64,000 nucleotides of DNA from Floccifex porci (GCF_009696175.1 NZ_VUMM01000006.1:24965-88964); one strand, 5' to 3'; shown: positions 19,032 to 28,885, numbered from the stretch's first letter. Translations and numbers: made by a program. Notes: generated from the letters alone by a model not told the origin.

Positions 19032-20621
19032 TTATTTTTTATATTTTTTTCTACAGATCAATCCAATTCCCATGGCTTCCAGACTTGTGAACATTAAAGA
19101 GATCCATAAACCAATATTAGAAATCAATCCCGTATTGGTTGTATTCTTATCCGATGAAGGTTTAATTACAGATGTTTTCTTATTCACTGTAAATTCAGTG
19201 GAAGCTTCTCCAGTTTCTGAAACAATACCAATTGTATGTTTTCCAGCCTTCAATGTAGATACAAAATCTTTATTCAGTGTAACAATCGTACTTCCTTCTT
19301 TGACTGTATAATTCTTTTCATCAAGGGTTTTTCCATCAAGCTCAACTCGAATAAAATCGCTGAACGCCGCATTGGATTTGAAAATAAGCTCTTTCTTTTC
19401 TCCTGCGGTTATGCTTTGTCCTTTACCCTCGATAATTTCAGGTGCTTTTCTGGATACAACAGTATCTTTTAATTCGATTTCATTTTCTCCATCTTTATCT
19501 GAAAAATATGTATCACAGACTGTACAATGCCAGTATTCAATATTTCCTTCTTTTGATGCCGTTGCATCCTTAGCTGAAATATGCTCAAGAATATGATTAT
19601 CTAGAATTTCTACTGTTTTTGTGACTGTAAATTCAAATCCATCTGAAGTTTTCGCATATACAACAAATTTTAAACCATTTTCTTCTCCTGGATAACTTTC
19701 ATGAGATACTTTTCCATTTAATCCATCCGAAGCATCTAGATCAATTTCACTGCCACTATGACTGAATTCATGATACAGTGTTGCATTTGTAAGACCTTCC
19801 GGTAAAGTTACAGATACTACCGTATCCTGCGTTCTACATACCTGATCCGGTGCATTGATTACAATAGTTGGAACCGTTTGTTCTTGTGTTTTTTCTTTAC
19901 AAATACCACATTCACCCTGATATTTTCCATCCTTTTCGCTCCAGTTATAATAATGCGTATGGTTATTAATATTGGATAACAAATTTTCATCAGAGATGCC
20001 AACAACAGGATAACCACAGATTGCTGCAGGAAGATCAACAGAACTCTTTCCATATCCTAAATCGATGCTGGTAATGGTTACTTTACCACTATCTAGACTG
20101 TATCTAACTTTTGTTGCCCTGGAAATAATATGTACACTATCATAAACAACATTTAATCCTATAGGCAAGAATATACTTTGTAGTTTAGAACATTCCCTAA
20201 AAGCCGCATTTCCAATAGATGTAACATTATTTGGAATCGTTATACTTGTAAGATTCCAGCAACGAGAAAAAGCATCGCTACCAATCGATGTAACATTATT
20301 TGGTATTGTAATACTTGTAAATCCACAATGATCAAAAGCATGAGAACCGATAGATGTAACACCATTTGGAATCGTTATATTTTCAAGGTTATCGCGACCA
20401 GCGAAAGCATCTGTTCCAATAGATGTAACCGGGTTTCCATTAATTGTATCTGGAATACTAACTACAGTATCCGTTCCAGTATACTTTGTGATTGTGACTT
20501 CATTCGTTTCTTCCGATATACTATATTCAAAATCTTCATATGTATCGGCATATATTGCTGTAGGCAACAACATGAATATGGTACATATTGCACAGATCAT
20601 GCTTAATAATTTCTTCTTCAT
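19032..20621 (-). CDS. BspA-type leucine-rich-repeat surface protein
   Basis: Secreted 529-residue protein. It has a signal peptide (KKKLLSMICAICTIFMLLPT, cut near ADTYED) and four LRR_5 repeats at about residues 65-150 (units such as ITIPNNVTSIGSDAF). Beta-sandwich-like regions and a C-terminal helix followed by CRKKYKK come after. The segment TNTGLISNIGLW just before the helix resembles an LPxTG-like sorting signal in degenerate form. BspA-type LRR proteins are adhesins or host-contact proteins in gut and oral bacteria. A CxxC pair in GECGICKEKT and another in HCTVCDTYF suggest metal-binding or disulfide loops. It is monocistronic with its own terminator. Confidence 0.8.
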   Translation of the reverse strand: MKKKLLSMICAICTIFMLLPTAIYADTYEDFEYSISEETNEVTITKYTGTDTVVSIPDTINGNPVTSIGTDAFAGRDNLENITIPNGVTSIGSHAFDHCGFTSITIPNNVTSIGSDAFSRCWNLTSITIPNNVTSIGNAAFRECSKLQSIFLPIGLNVVYDSVHIISRATKVRYSLDSGKVTITSIDLGYGKSSVDLPAAICGYPVVGISDENLLSNINNHTHYYNWSEKDGKYQGECGICKEKTQEQTVPTIVINAPDQVCRTQDTVVSVTLPEGLTNATLYHEFSHSGSEIDLDASDGLNGKVSHESYPGEENGLKFVVYAKTSDGFEFTVTKTVEILDNHILEHISAKDATASKEGNIEYWHCTVCDTYFSDKDGENEIELKDTVVSRKAPEIIEGKGQSITAGEKKELIFKSNAAFSDFIRVELDGKTLDEKNYTVKEGSTIVTLNKDFVSTLKAGKHTIGIVSETGEASTEFTVNKKTSVIKPSSDKNTTNTGLISNIGLWISLMFTSLEAMGIGLICRKKYKK

Positions 20622-20762
20622 TTATCTTCTCCATTTCCAAAATACTAATTATGTATTTTTAATAATTGAATATACATTTATATTTTACGAAATGTAATGG
20701 ATTGCTTCAAGTATTTATTTAATGTTCTGTAATATATATCAATATTTATGCATCGTATCTAT

Positions 20763-20793
20763 AAAAAAAGACCAATCTTATATAGATTGATCC
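20763..20793 (-). terminator. terminator after the 201-residue membrane protein gene
   Basis: GATCAATCT pairs with AGATTGGTC (one GU pair) and is followed by seven T residues. Confidence 0.82.
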
Positions 20794-20799
20794 ATTTTC

Positions 20800-21405
20800 T
20801 TAATATCTTTTAATCTGATTAACAAGATCCTGATTCTTTGCGCTGTTCATATTGTCTACAACTTTGTTTCCAGCTCCTGTTTTTGTCAATTGTACATAAA
20901 CCTGACCTTCCACTGGATGCGCATCATCGACAAGATATGTATAGGCTGCAATTTCAAGATCATACATTTTACCTTCTTCAGTATTGGTAAAATAAGTCGA
21001 AACGGGACAAATGGAATCCACAATGGAATAGGCTTTATCACAGATAGAAGCTGCTGTATCACTGGAAGCATCATCACTGATATCTAAAGAAATACGTAAT
21101 GTAGCACTCTTTAAATTGGTTTCTACCGCTTCCACTCCTTCAATGTTCATCATTTCTCCATCGATCTGTTTTACCATTTCACTTGTGATTTCTGGATCCA
21201 GATCCCCTTTTCCAAATCGATTTCCGGCAACAGGTTTATTCTGTCCTCCTAAGCTTGTGATCAGAACATAACCGACTATAATACATGGAATCGCAATGAC
21301 TATTATCGTAAACCAGACAAGCTTATGACCTTGTTTTGGCTTTTTTTCTTTGATTGTTGTTTGAATCTTTTGTGGTTTTTTAACCTTTTTCATCTGTTTT
21401 GCCAT
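20800..21405 (-). CDS. single-pass membrane protein of unknown function
   Basis: A 201-residue protein. A Lys-rich cytoplasmic head (KKVKKPQKIQTTIKEKKPKQ) precedes one membrane helix (residues 30-50) and an extracytoplasmic domain of about 150 residues. I do not recognise the family. It follows camS by 36 bases on the same strand with a GCGGAGG ribosome binding site and ends at a terminator. It therefore probably belongs to the pcrA-camS transcript. The soluble domain contains paired Asp/Ser-rich stretches (SLDISDDASSDTAAS) but no catalytic motif I can name. Confidence 0.65.
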   Translation of the reverse strand: MAKQMKKVKKPQKIQTTIKEKKPKQGHKLVWFTIIVIAIPCIIVGYVLITSLGGQNKPVAGNRFGKGDLDPEITSEMVKQIDGEMMNIEGVEAVETNLKSATLRISLDISDDASSDTAASICDKAYSIVDSICPVSTYFTNTEEGKMYDLEIAAYTYLVDDAHPVEGQVYVQLTKTGAGNKVVDNMNSAKNQDLVNQIKRY

Positions 21406-21441
21406 TCTATTTCCTCCGCTGTTATTATAACATAAGTCTAT

Positions 21442-22506
21442 TTATAAAGTCGAAATAACCGTACAATCCGTTTCATTCTCTTTTCTTTGAATAATAATAT
21501 ATGTCTCATTATTATTCTTGATCGTAACCGTATATCGACAACCCATCCGGGAAAACATTGACATATTTTCTTTGGCAACCTGACCAATGGCTAAAATTTC
21601 ACCAGTTGATTTGGCATGCGCTTCAATGGTAATCAATATTTTTTTCGGTTCCTTGTCTTCATATTTCGCTTTTGCGCTCACAAAAGTATAATCGGTCAAA
21701 ATATTTGTAAGTGAATTTTTATAAGAATCAAATTCACTGGCCATTGTCGTATCCAGATTATTCATTTGTGAACTGGGTATCATTACCCATTCTTCACTTA
21801 CAGAATCAAACGAACCCTGTCCTCGATTAAAGAATCCCAGTCTGGTATATCCACCATAGGATTGAGAATCATCATCCAGTACAAATCCACAAACCAGAAT
21901 AGGTACATTGGCCGTAATTTCATTGAATCTTTCTCTCATATAGGAAACCAGTTTATTGGAAGTCACATCAAAATAATTATTTAACTGTTCCTTTTCAATT
22001 TCAACTTCACTTCCAGAATCCAGATATAAACTTCCATTCAATACAAATGAGATGGAAATTCCTTTTAAATTCTCATTGGAATACCAGTCCAGTTCATATA
22101 TATCCACCAGCACTACAGGACCTGTTGAAATCCCATTTCCTGTATCAAATTCTTCATCTTTACTTGGATTCAATCCTATAGGATTATCATCTCTTAATGT
22201 CCCTAACAATCCTCTGGAACCATCTGTGGCATCCAGTTCATCATAATCCAGAAATGTATGTGTCTTAAAAGTAACATTGGCAGGGTCAAAATAAGACTTT
22301 GACAGGTCCATCAATCCACTTTCAATCTGCACACGACAGTCCAGATCTGAAATCAGACTGGCATGTTTAACTCTTGTATCACTATCCTTAAAAGGTAAAG
22401 AAGCTGCATAATCTCCACTGTATAAAGCCGATGATGTTTTTGAAAACATCGAACATCCACTTAATACAATAACCATGAAAATACTTAAAATCCAATTCTT
22501 TTTCAT
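21442..22506 (-). CDS. CamS-family lipoprotein (sex pheromone precursor-like)
   Basis: Lipoprotein of 354 residues with a lipobox (VIVLSGCSMF) giving an N-terminal lipidated Cys. The family (CamS in staphylococci and enterococci, YerH in Bacillus) has signal peptides that can be processed to peptide pheromones. The mature protein's role is unclear. Location supports the call: in Bacillus the order is pcrA-ligA-yerH, and here camS directly follows pcrA with ligA absent. The ATG has an AGGAGT ribosome binding site 17 bases after the pcrA stop. Confidence 0.82.
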   Translation of the reverse strand: MKKNWILSIFMVIVLSGCSMFSKTSSALYSGDYAASLPFKDSDTRVKHASLISDLDCRVQIESGLMDLSKSYFDPANVTFKTHTFLDYDELDATDGSRGLLGTLRDDNPIGLNPSKDEEFDTGNGISTGPVVLVDIYELDWYSNENLKGISISFVLNGSLYLDSGSEVEIEKEQLNNYFDVTSNKLVSYMRERFNEITANVPILVCGFVLDDDSQSYGGYTRLGFFNRGQGSFDSVSEEWVMIPSSQMNNLDTTMASEFDSYKNSLTNILTDYTFVSAKAKYEDKEPKKILITIEAHAKSTGEILAIGQVAKENMSMFSRMGCRYTVTIKNNNETYIIIQRKENETDCTVISTL

Positions 22507-22523
22507 AAATACTCCTGTTTGTA

Positions 22524-24641
22524 TTATAACTTTTTTAAGGAAGGATGCAATGCATTTAACTTCTTGACGCCAAAGTTTTGCTGGAAAGCAATGGTTGCGA
22601 TATTTCCTTCAATCGATATCACCACTCCTTTTCCATACACTTTATGATCCACCAGATCTCCTTTTCGATATTTTGTTTTGGATTTAGAACTCATCTGTGG
22701 TTTACTTTCCACTTTCTTTTCTTCTTTTTCTTCAATAAATCTTTCCGGAATTTCTGCCACAAATCGACTTGGTGTCTTATAAGTTTCCAGTAAATAACTG
22801 TAACCGGAATTCCATGAAATGCACAAACGATTTTTCGCACGTGTCATAGCCACATAACACAGTCTTCTTTCTTCTTCTAAAGACTTGTTTCCTCCTTCAT
22901 CAATAGCTCTTGAAGAAGGAAAAACACCTTCATTAAAATTGACAATAAATACATTTTCAAATTCCAGTCCCTTTGCGGCATGAACGGTCATCAAAGTTAC
23001 CGAATTTAATTTTTCTTCCTGTGATTTATCTGTAAACAAGGCAACATCCTGTAAATATTCTTCCAGACTCAGATCTGGATTTTCATTCACACTGGAGGCA
23101 ATATCCTGTTTCAGTTCTTTTAAGTTTTCAATACGATCTTCTTCGTTATTTTCTTCCAGCATCTTTAAATACCCTGTTGTTTCCAGAACATACTGAAAGA
23201 AATCTTCTAAAGAATAATCCTGACGATGACTTCTTAAATCTTCGATCACATCCACAAAAGCTTTACATTTTAAAGCGGAAGCTTTTGATAATTCTTTTGT
23301 GTTTTTCATCACTTCATATATATTTTCATCCACTGCCAGCTGTTGTAAATTTTCTATGGTTTTAGCTCCAATTCCTCTTCGAGGCTGATTGATAATACGC
23401 AACAAAGCCAAATCCATAGACATCTGTTTAGGATCGTTTTCATCTGGTAAAGTACACATTTTCAGATAACTTAACAGATCTTTAATTTCCTGACGTTCAT
23501 AGAAACGAATGCCTCCATAAATTGTATAAGGAATCCCTACTTTACGTAATACTCTTTCAAATGAACGAGATGAAAAGTTGGATCGATATAAGATCGCAAT
23601 GTCTTTAAATTCCACTCCTTTTTTTCTCAGTTCAATAATCTGCCGGGATACAAATAAAGGCTCATCGTTGTCATCGATACAATTCTGCATCTTAATTTTC
23701 TGATTGCCCGCTATTGTAGAAAACAGATCTTTCTGAATTCGATTCTGATTGTTTCGAATCAGTGCATTGCTGGCATCCAGAATGGGTTGAATGGAACGAT
23801 AATTCTGATCCAGAATAACCGTTTTACAGTCTGGAAAATCCAAATCAAAACGCATAATGATATCCACACTGGCTCCTCGCCATGTATAAATGGTCTGATC
23901 GGGATCTCCTACTACACATAGACGACATGTTTTAGATGTCAACAGTCGAATGATGTCATACTGAATGGGATCGACATCCTGAAATTCATCCACATGAATA
24001 TAATCTAAGCGATTCTGCCACTTTGTACGAACTCTTTCACATCTTTTAAGCAGTTTATGTGCTTCCAGCAGCAGATCATCAAAATCCAGAGCTTTCATCT
24101 CTTTTCGTTTTGTTTCATACTGTTTATAAATCTGACTGATGGTTTCCATTTCGTCATTGCAAGCCATATCAAATGCCTGATTGGGATTGATATTTTCCGT
24201 CTTATAACCCGATATATAATTTAATACTTTTCCAAAAGGTAAAGCTTTTACCTGAATGTCCATCTTTTTATAAATTGGTCTTAAAATAGCTTTCTGATCG
24301 TCACTGTCCAAAATGGTAAAAGAAGATGGATATCCAATTTCTAAAGCATCTTCTCTTAAGATACGAACGCATAGAGCATGTATTGTTGAAATACGAACCT
24401 GCTGGGCCTGTGTATCCAATTGAGCAAACAGTCTTTCTTTCATTTCATTGGTTGCTTTATTAGTAAAAGTAATGGCTAATATACGATTGGGCCATACGCC
24501 ACATTCTTTGATCAGATAAACAATACGAGCCATTAAAACTCTAGTTTTTCCACTTCCGGCTCCTGCAATGATACGAACATGCGAATCAATTGTCATGGCT
24601 GCCTGTTTCTGATTTTGATTTAAAGTACTTAAAATTTCCAT
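22524..24641 (-). CDS. pcrA: ATP-dependent DNA helicase PcrA/UvrD
   Basis: Superfamily 1A 3'-5' helicase for repair and replication restart. Motifs: Walker A AGAGSGKTRVL, Ia ITFTNKATNEM, motif II VDEFQDVDPIQYDI, motif III CVVGDPDQTIYTWRGA, and motifs V-VI VTLMTVHAAKGLEFE and LCYVAMTRAK. The C-terminal Tudor-like tail (YRKGDLVDHKVYGKGVVISI) is typical of PcrA and contacts RNA polymerase. Its 705 residues are slightly short. The start overlaps the end of the unknown upstream gene by spacing of one base. Confidence 0.95.
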   Translation of the reverse strand: MEILSTLNQNQKQAAMTIDSHVRIIAGAGSGKTRVLMARIVYLIKECGVWPNRILAITFTNKATNEMKERLFAQLDTQAQQVRISTIHALCVRILREDALEIGYPSSFTILDSDDQKAILRPIYKKMDIQVKALPFGKVLNYISGYKTENINPNQAFDMACNDEMETISQIYKQYETKRKEMKALDFDDLLLEAHKLLKRCERVRTKWQNRLDYIHVDEFQDVDPIQYDIIRLLTSKTCRLCVVGDPDQTIYTWRGASVDIIMRFDLDFPDCKTVILDQNYRSIQPILDASNALIRNNQNRIQKDLFSTIAGNQKIKMQNCIDDNDEPLFVSRQIIELRKKGVEFKDIAILYRSNFSSRSFERVLRKVGIPYTIYGGIRFYERQEIKDLLSYLKMCTLPDENDPKQMSMDLALLRIINQPRRGIGAKTIENLQQLAVDENIYEVMKNTKELSKASALKCKAFVDVIEDLRSHRQDYSLEDFFQYVLETTGYLKMLEENNEEDRIENLKELKQDIASSVNENPDLSLEEYLQDVALFTDKSQEEKLNSVTLMTVHAAKGLEFENVFIVNFNEGVFPSSRAIDEGGNKSLEEERRLCYVAMTRAKNRLCISWNSGYSYLLETYKTPSRFVAEIPERFIEEKEEKKVESKPQMSSKSKTKYRKGDLVDHKVYGKGVVISIEGNIATIAFQQNFGVKKLNALHPSLKKL

Positions 24642-24642
24642 A

Positions 24643-25815
24643 TTACTGATCCATTTCTAATTGAAATTCACTTTCCTTAATGCATTGTGTAAGATAAGGA
24701 ATATATTTTTCTTCCTGACACACACAATGAAAATATAAAGTGGATTTTTCTTTTATAATTGCTTCTATTTCATAATGATTTTCTTCTTTTAAGGTCTGTA
24801 TCTGTATCTGTTTATTCCGATATAAGATAGATTGCCCCTGTTCAAGCTGTGATTGTTTTGTACAGATATAAGGATATAAACTAGCCTGAATCATATAATG
24901 CCACTCTGTATCTTTCTGATAAGGAGCCATTAAAACCAGAGCTTTACTGACTGGATCATAGCTTCTTTCAGCCCATCCATGACATACCACTTTAACATTC
25001 GAAAATAAGTGATACACTTCTTTTAATCGATACTGATAGATTTCCTGTTCCATCTGAACTCCATTTTCACATTTATTCAAACGCTCCAGCTGCTGGCACA
25101 GATATTTATATTCTTTTAAAGGCAATGAAATGGAAGCATCCATCTGATAAGCACATTCAATATAATCGCAGATCTGATTGGCATGTTTAAGAGTCGATTC
25201 ATTCATCAATGTATATTTTCCAGCTCCATAATTACATAATTCATATAAAGCTGCATTTTTATAGAATTGTGCATCTTTATCCCATTCATTCCATATATAA
25301 AAATAAGGAAGCAAAGATTTTTCATCCATCTGTTTAAACTCTTCTTTATCGATTTTTCCAATGGGAGTCAATATGGAATGACTATCATTTAATGGTAAGA
25401 AATAAGTCTGTTCATACATATAATTTTGTGTCTGCATGTCGGAATTTTTTAATAATAGATCCTTTAAATAGACAATTTCATCTTCATAAATGGAACACAG
25501 TGCATCAAAATCTCCATCATAGTTTAAATCATCTTTAAATTCATAGTTTCCTTCAATTTCTTCCTGCAAATCGAAAAAGAATTCCACCACAAAGGCATGA
25601 AACCCTGGTCCCGCAAAACGTGTGGTTGCACTTAAAAAGACATCTTTTCCTTTTTCTGTTACCTGAATTTTTCCTTGAGGACAAACCAGAATCTCTACAC
25701 AATCCAAACGTTCTTCAATTTGAATCTGTTCTCTTTTACAAAGCAACCCCAAAACCTGATAGATTTCATTTTTTTCCTGTTCGTTTCGATTCGGACAAAT
25801 TAATTGTACAAACAT
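24643..25815 (-). CDS. conserved-looking protein of unknown function upstream of pcrA
   Basis: About 390 residues, soluble, acidic, with no signal peptide or helix long enough to span the membrane. I recognise no domain. The ATG at 25815 is chosen because GGAGG lies seven bases upstream; in-frame starts further up (25833) would sit on or before it. The gene ends one base before pcrA, indicating tight coupling with the helicase. Aromatic and Cys residues are frequent in the C-terminal third. It is divergent from the methyltransferase gene across a 73-base gap. Confidence 0.6.
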   Translation of the reverse strand: MFVQLICPNRNEQEKNEIYQVLGLLCKREQIQIEERLDCVEILVCPQGKIQVTEKGKDVFLSATTRFAGPGFHAFVVEFFFDLQEEIEGNYEFKDDLNYDGDFDALCSIYEDEIVYLKDLLLKNSDMQTQNYMYEQTYFLPLNDSHSILTPIGKIDKEEFKQMDEKSLLPYFYIWNEWDKDAQFYKNAALYELCNYGAGKYTLMNESTLKHANQICDYIECAYQMDASISLPLKEYKYLCQQLERLNKCENGVQMEQEIYQYRLKEVYHLFSNVKVVCHGWAERSYDPVSKALVLMAPYQKDTEWHYMIQASLYPYICTKQSQLEQGQSILYRNKQIQIQTLKEENHYEIEAIIKEKSTLYFHCVCQEEKYIPYLTQCIKESEFQLEMDQ

Positions 25816-25876
25816 AGTCATTCCTCCAATCAAGTTTTATTATTATATCATACTCGCTAATTTTCCTACAATGAGA

Positions 25877-25882
25877 TATAAT
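25877..25882 (+). promoter_or_regulatory. -10 box of the methyltransferase gene, probable leaderless start
   Basis: TATAAT ends six bases before the ATG at 25889. No Shine-Dalgarno precedes that ATG. Confidence 0.45.
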
Positions 25883-25888
25883 CTTATT

Positions 25889-26761
25889 ATGAATCAAATA
25901 AGCAATCAATGGAAAGACTATGAAGTCATAGACACAGGAAATAAAGAAAAATTAGAAAGATGGAATCATACAATTTTAAGAAGACCCGATCCTGTCTGTA
26001 TCTGGCCAATTGAAGATGAAAGGGAATGGAATAAGGCCGATGCGATCTATCATCGTTCAAAATCAGGTGGAGGTCAATGGGAATACAAAAAGCCACTGAA
26101 AGAATTCTGGACTATTGGATATAAAGATCTTCGTTTTAAGATCAGTCCAACTGGTTTTAAACACACTGGATTATTTCCAGAGCAGGCAGCCAACTGGGAT
26201 TTCATGTCTGAAAAAATCAGACAGTCTTCCTTAGAAGAAATTCGTATTCTGAATTTATTTGCCTATACAGGAGGTGCCACTATGGCCTGTTCAAAAGCAG
26301 GAGCCAGCGAAGTGGTTCATGTGGATGCTTCAAAAGGAATGGTGCAATGGGCAAAAGAAAATATGGTCCTTTCTTCTTTACAGGATCATAAGATCCGCTT
26401 TATTGTAGAAGACTGCCTTAAATTCGTGAAAAGAGAACAAAGAAGAGGAAGAAAATATCATGGTATTGTGATGGATCCTCCTAGTTATGGAAGAGGCCCC
26501 AATGGAGAATTATGGAAACTGGAAGATCAGCTTTTTGACCTGATTCAGAATTGTATGCAGATTTTAGATCCAGATGCTTTATTCTTTATCGTAAACTGTT
26601 ACACAACCGGATTTTCCTGTTCCACTTTAGAACAGACTTTAAAACATTCCATTCAGAAAGAATTTAATGGAAAAATTGAAGTAGGAGAAAATTTACTCCC
26701 TGTTTCTTCTTCTAATGATGTACTTCCTTGTGGAATTTTTGGCCGATGGACAAAGGAGTAA
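25889..26761 (+). CDS. class I SAM-dependent methyltransferase, RlmI/YccW-like C-terminal domain
   Basis: A 290-residue methyltransferase with the SAM-binding motif I LNLFAYTGGATMACSKAGA. An acidic residue follows motif I in VVHVDASKGMVQWAKENM. The catalytic VMDPPSYGRGPNG is the DPPxYG form seen in rRNA cytosine-C5 or guanine methyltransferases of the PF10672 type. It lacks the N-terminal PUA domain of full-length RlmI. I take the ATG at 25889, whereas an earlier ATG (25871) lies on the predicted -10 box. It overlaps the translation unit of the downstream hydrolase gene. Confidence 0.82.
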   Translation: MNQISNQWKDYEVIDTGNKEKLERWNHTILRRPDPVCIWPIEDEREWNKADAIYHRSKSGGGQWEYKKPLKEFWTIGYKDLRFKISPTGFKHTGLFPEQAANWDFMSEKIRQSSLEEIRILNLFAYTGGATMACSKAGASEVVHVDASKGMVQWAKENMVLSSLQDHKIRFIVEDCLKFVKREQRRGRKYHGIVMDPPSYGRGPNGELWKLEDQLFDLIQNCMQILDPDALFFIVNCYTTGFSCSTLEQTLKHSIQKEFNGKIEVGENLLPVSSSNDVLPCGIFGRWTKE

Positions 26762-26763
26762 AT

Positions 26764-27426
26764 ATGTTTTTAAAGAAACCCATTATTTATACCGTTCATG
26801 GTTTTGGAAAAAAATTGTCCCATGAATTTGATCCTTTATGTTCTTATTTAAAGAAAAAACGCTATGAGGTCATACAATTAGATCTGTATGATTTAAACAA
26901 CGAAGAAGACATTCATTATGCAGACTGGATAAAAAAAGCTGAAACAGGTCTACAGGAAGTCTTAAAAAGAAAAAGACCAGTTATTATACTAGGATTCAGT
27001 ATGGGAGGAGTCATTGCTTCTTATCTGGCTTCTATCTATCCCGTTCAGTCTTTAATTTTATGTGCCCCTGCTTTTCAATATTTAGATCTTCCAAAAATAG
27101 GTGCACAGGGTGTTAAATTTATTAAAAATCTTTCTAAAGGAAATGAATCTCATTCAATAAGCTCAAAGCGTACAAAAGCTTTTACAGAAGTTGTTTCCAA
27201 TTATAAAAATTCAATTGAACATGTAAACTGTCCTGTATTATTCTTACATGGAAGTGATGATGAAGTGATTCCTGTGGATAGTTCAAGAAATGCCTATCAG
27301 CTGGTTTCTTCAAAAAAAAGAATGATTTTACTGGAAGGAGCTCATCATCGTTTTCTATATGATGGTCAAATGGAAAAAACAGCTTTTGTGATCATTGAAC
27401 AGATGATCAAAGGAAATCTGATATAA
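26764..27426 (+). CDS. alpha/beta hydrolase (carboxylesterase/serine aminopeptidase-like)
   Basis: A 220-residue cytoplasmic hydrolase. Oxyanion-loop region YTVHGFGKKL, nucleophile elbow GFSMGG, acid in LHGSDDEVIP and catalytic His in GAHHRF give a complete triad. I chose the ATG at 26764, which has AAAGGAG seven bases upstream and starts two bases after the methyltransferase stop. The in-frame upstream start lies inside the methyltransferase gene. The substrate is not evident. Confidence 0.82.
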   Translation: MFLKKPIIYTVHGFGKKLSHEFDPLCSYLKKKRYEVIQLDLYDLNNEEDIHYADWIKKAETGLQEVLKRKRPVIILGFSMGGVIASYLASIYPVQSLILCAPAFQYLDLPKIGAQGVKFIKNLSKGNESHSISSKRTKAFTEVVSNYKNSIEHVNCPVLFLHGSDDEVIPVDSSRNAYQLVSSKKRMILLEGAHHRFLYDGQMEKTAFVIIEQMIKGNLI

Positions 27427-27466
27427 AAAAAGCTTCAGGTTATTTATATTCCTGAAGCATTTTTAA
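27427..27466. terminator. bidirectional terminator between convergent genes
   Basis: AAGCTTCAGG and CCTGAAGCAT pair across an AT loop, with A-run before and T-run after, so it serves the hydrolase gene (+) and pncB (-). The stem overlaps the last codons of pncB. Confidence 0.85.
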
Positions 27467-28885
27467 TTTAAGATCAATTAATTTTTCACTCAGATCCACA
27501 TAATATTCTTGTGGATAAGTAAAACGCTTGATTTCTTCCCATAAAGTATCCATTTCTCTTTGAGAATAATCACGAATTCCTTTTAAAGTTGGTAAATCGT
27601 ATACCAGTTGCCCATTTCTAAAGATAGGAACCAGTAAATTACGGATTTCATATGTACCACCTGGAATGGTTTTGTTTTTCCATTTTGACATCGCATGATA
27701 AATTGTCAGATCCTGTTCTGGATCAATTACTTCTTCTTCCAAAGTCATTAAATCGGCTAAAGATTTTCCTGTTTCTTTATCCATAATACGATACAGATTT
27801 TTAATTCCCGGATTCGTAACTTTTTCTACATTGTCACTGATTTTAATTTTTGGAACCATTTCGCCATTTTCTTGAGCCGCTACCATTTTATAAACTCCCC
27901 CAAATACCGGAGAATTCTTTGAACAGATCAAATTTTCACCGACTCCAAAAGAATCAATTTTAGCTCCCTGTTCATGAATTAAAGAAGTAATGACATATTC
28001 ATCCAGTGAATTGGAAATCACAATTCCACAATCCTGCATACCATTGGCATCCAGTTCTTTACGACATTTTTTAGATAAATAGGCAATGTCTCCACTATCG
28101 ATACGTACACCTTTTAATCGATATCCATTAGGCTCTAGGTATTCTTTTGCGACTTTGATTGCATTTTTGATTCCGGATTTTAAAGTACTGTATGTATCAA
28201 TCAGTAAAGTACAATTGTTTGGATAGGTTTTCGCATAATATAAGAACGCATCGTATTCATTGGCAAAACTCTGTACAAAAGAATGAGCCATCGTACCTAA
28301 AGCTGGCATTCCATATTCTTTTCCTGCATAAGTGGTTGCCGTTCCTGCACAACCGGCGATATATGCTGCTCTGGCTCCATAAATGGCTGCATCAAAATTG
28401 TGCGCTCTACGTGCACCAAATTCCATGACCGCTCTACCTTCACTGGCCTGTACAATTCGTCTGGCTTTTGTAGCAATCAGAGTCTGATGATTCAATGTCA
28501 GCAACAATGCCGTTTCTACCAGCTGAGCTTCAATAATAGGCGCTTTTACACGAACCAGTGGTTCATATGGAAATACAGGTGTTCCTTCTGGAATCGCATC
28601 AATATCTCCTGTAAAACGAACCGTTGATAAATATTGTAGAAAATCTTCTGAAAAAGATTTCGTTGAACGAAGATATTCAATATCTCCCTGACTGAAATGA
28701 AGATTTTTTACATAATCAATAGCCTGTTCCAATCCTGCAAATACACAGAATCCACCATCATCCGGATTCTTTCTATAAAATAAGTCAAATGCGACCATCT
28801 TATCTTTACCCTGATTAAAGTAACATTGACTCATTGTTAGTTCATAAAAATCCATTACAAGGGTTAAATTTCTTTTCTCACTCAT
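27440..28885 (-). CDS. pncB: nicotinate phosphoribosyltransferase
   Basis: NAD salvage enzyme that converts nicotinate plus PRPP to nicotinate mononucleotide. Its 481 residues match the Firmicutes class. Recognisable segments include MDFYELTMSQCYF, GARRAHNFDAAIYGARAAYI, GTMAHSFVQSF and GVRIDSGDIAYLSKK. The ATG has GAGGAGAAAGAATT upstream and a TATAAT at 28909-28914. In Firmicutes this gene is often under NiaR; a weak candidate site is listed separately. Confidence 0.95.
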   Translation of the reverse strand: MSEKRNLTLVMDFYELTMSQCYFNQGKDKMVAFDLFYRKNPDDGGFCVFAGLEQAIDYVKNLHFSQGDIEYLRSTKSFSEDFLQYLSTVRFTGDIDAIPEGTPVFPYEPLVRVKAPIIEAQLVETALLLTLNHQTLIATKARRIVQASEGRAVMEFGARRAHNFDAAIYGARAAYIAGCAGTATTYAGKEYGMPALGTMAHSFVQSFANEYDAFLYYAKTYPNNCTLLIDTYSTLKSGIKNAIKVAKEYLEPNGYRLKGVRIDSGDIAYLSKKCRKELDANGMQDCGIVISNSLDEYVITSLIHEQGAKIDSFGVGENLICSKNSPVFGGVYKMVAAQENGEMVPKIKISDNVEKVTNPGIKNLYRIMDKETGKSLADLMTLEEEVIDPEQDLTIYHAMSKWKNKTIPGGTYEIRNLLVPIFRNGQLVYDLPTLKGIRDYSQREMDTLWEEIKRFTYPQEYYVDLSEKLIDLKLKMLQEYK

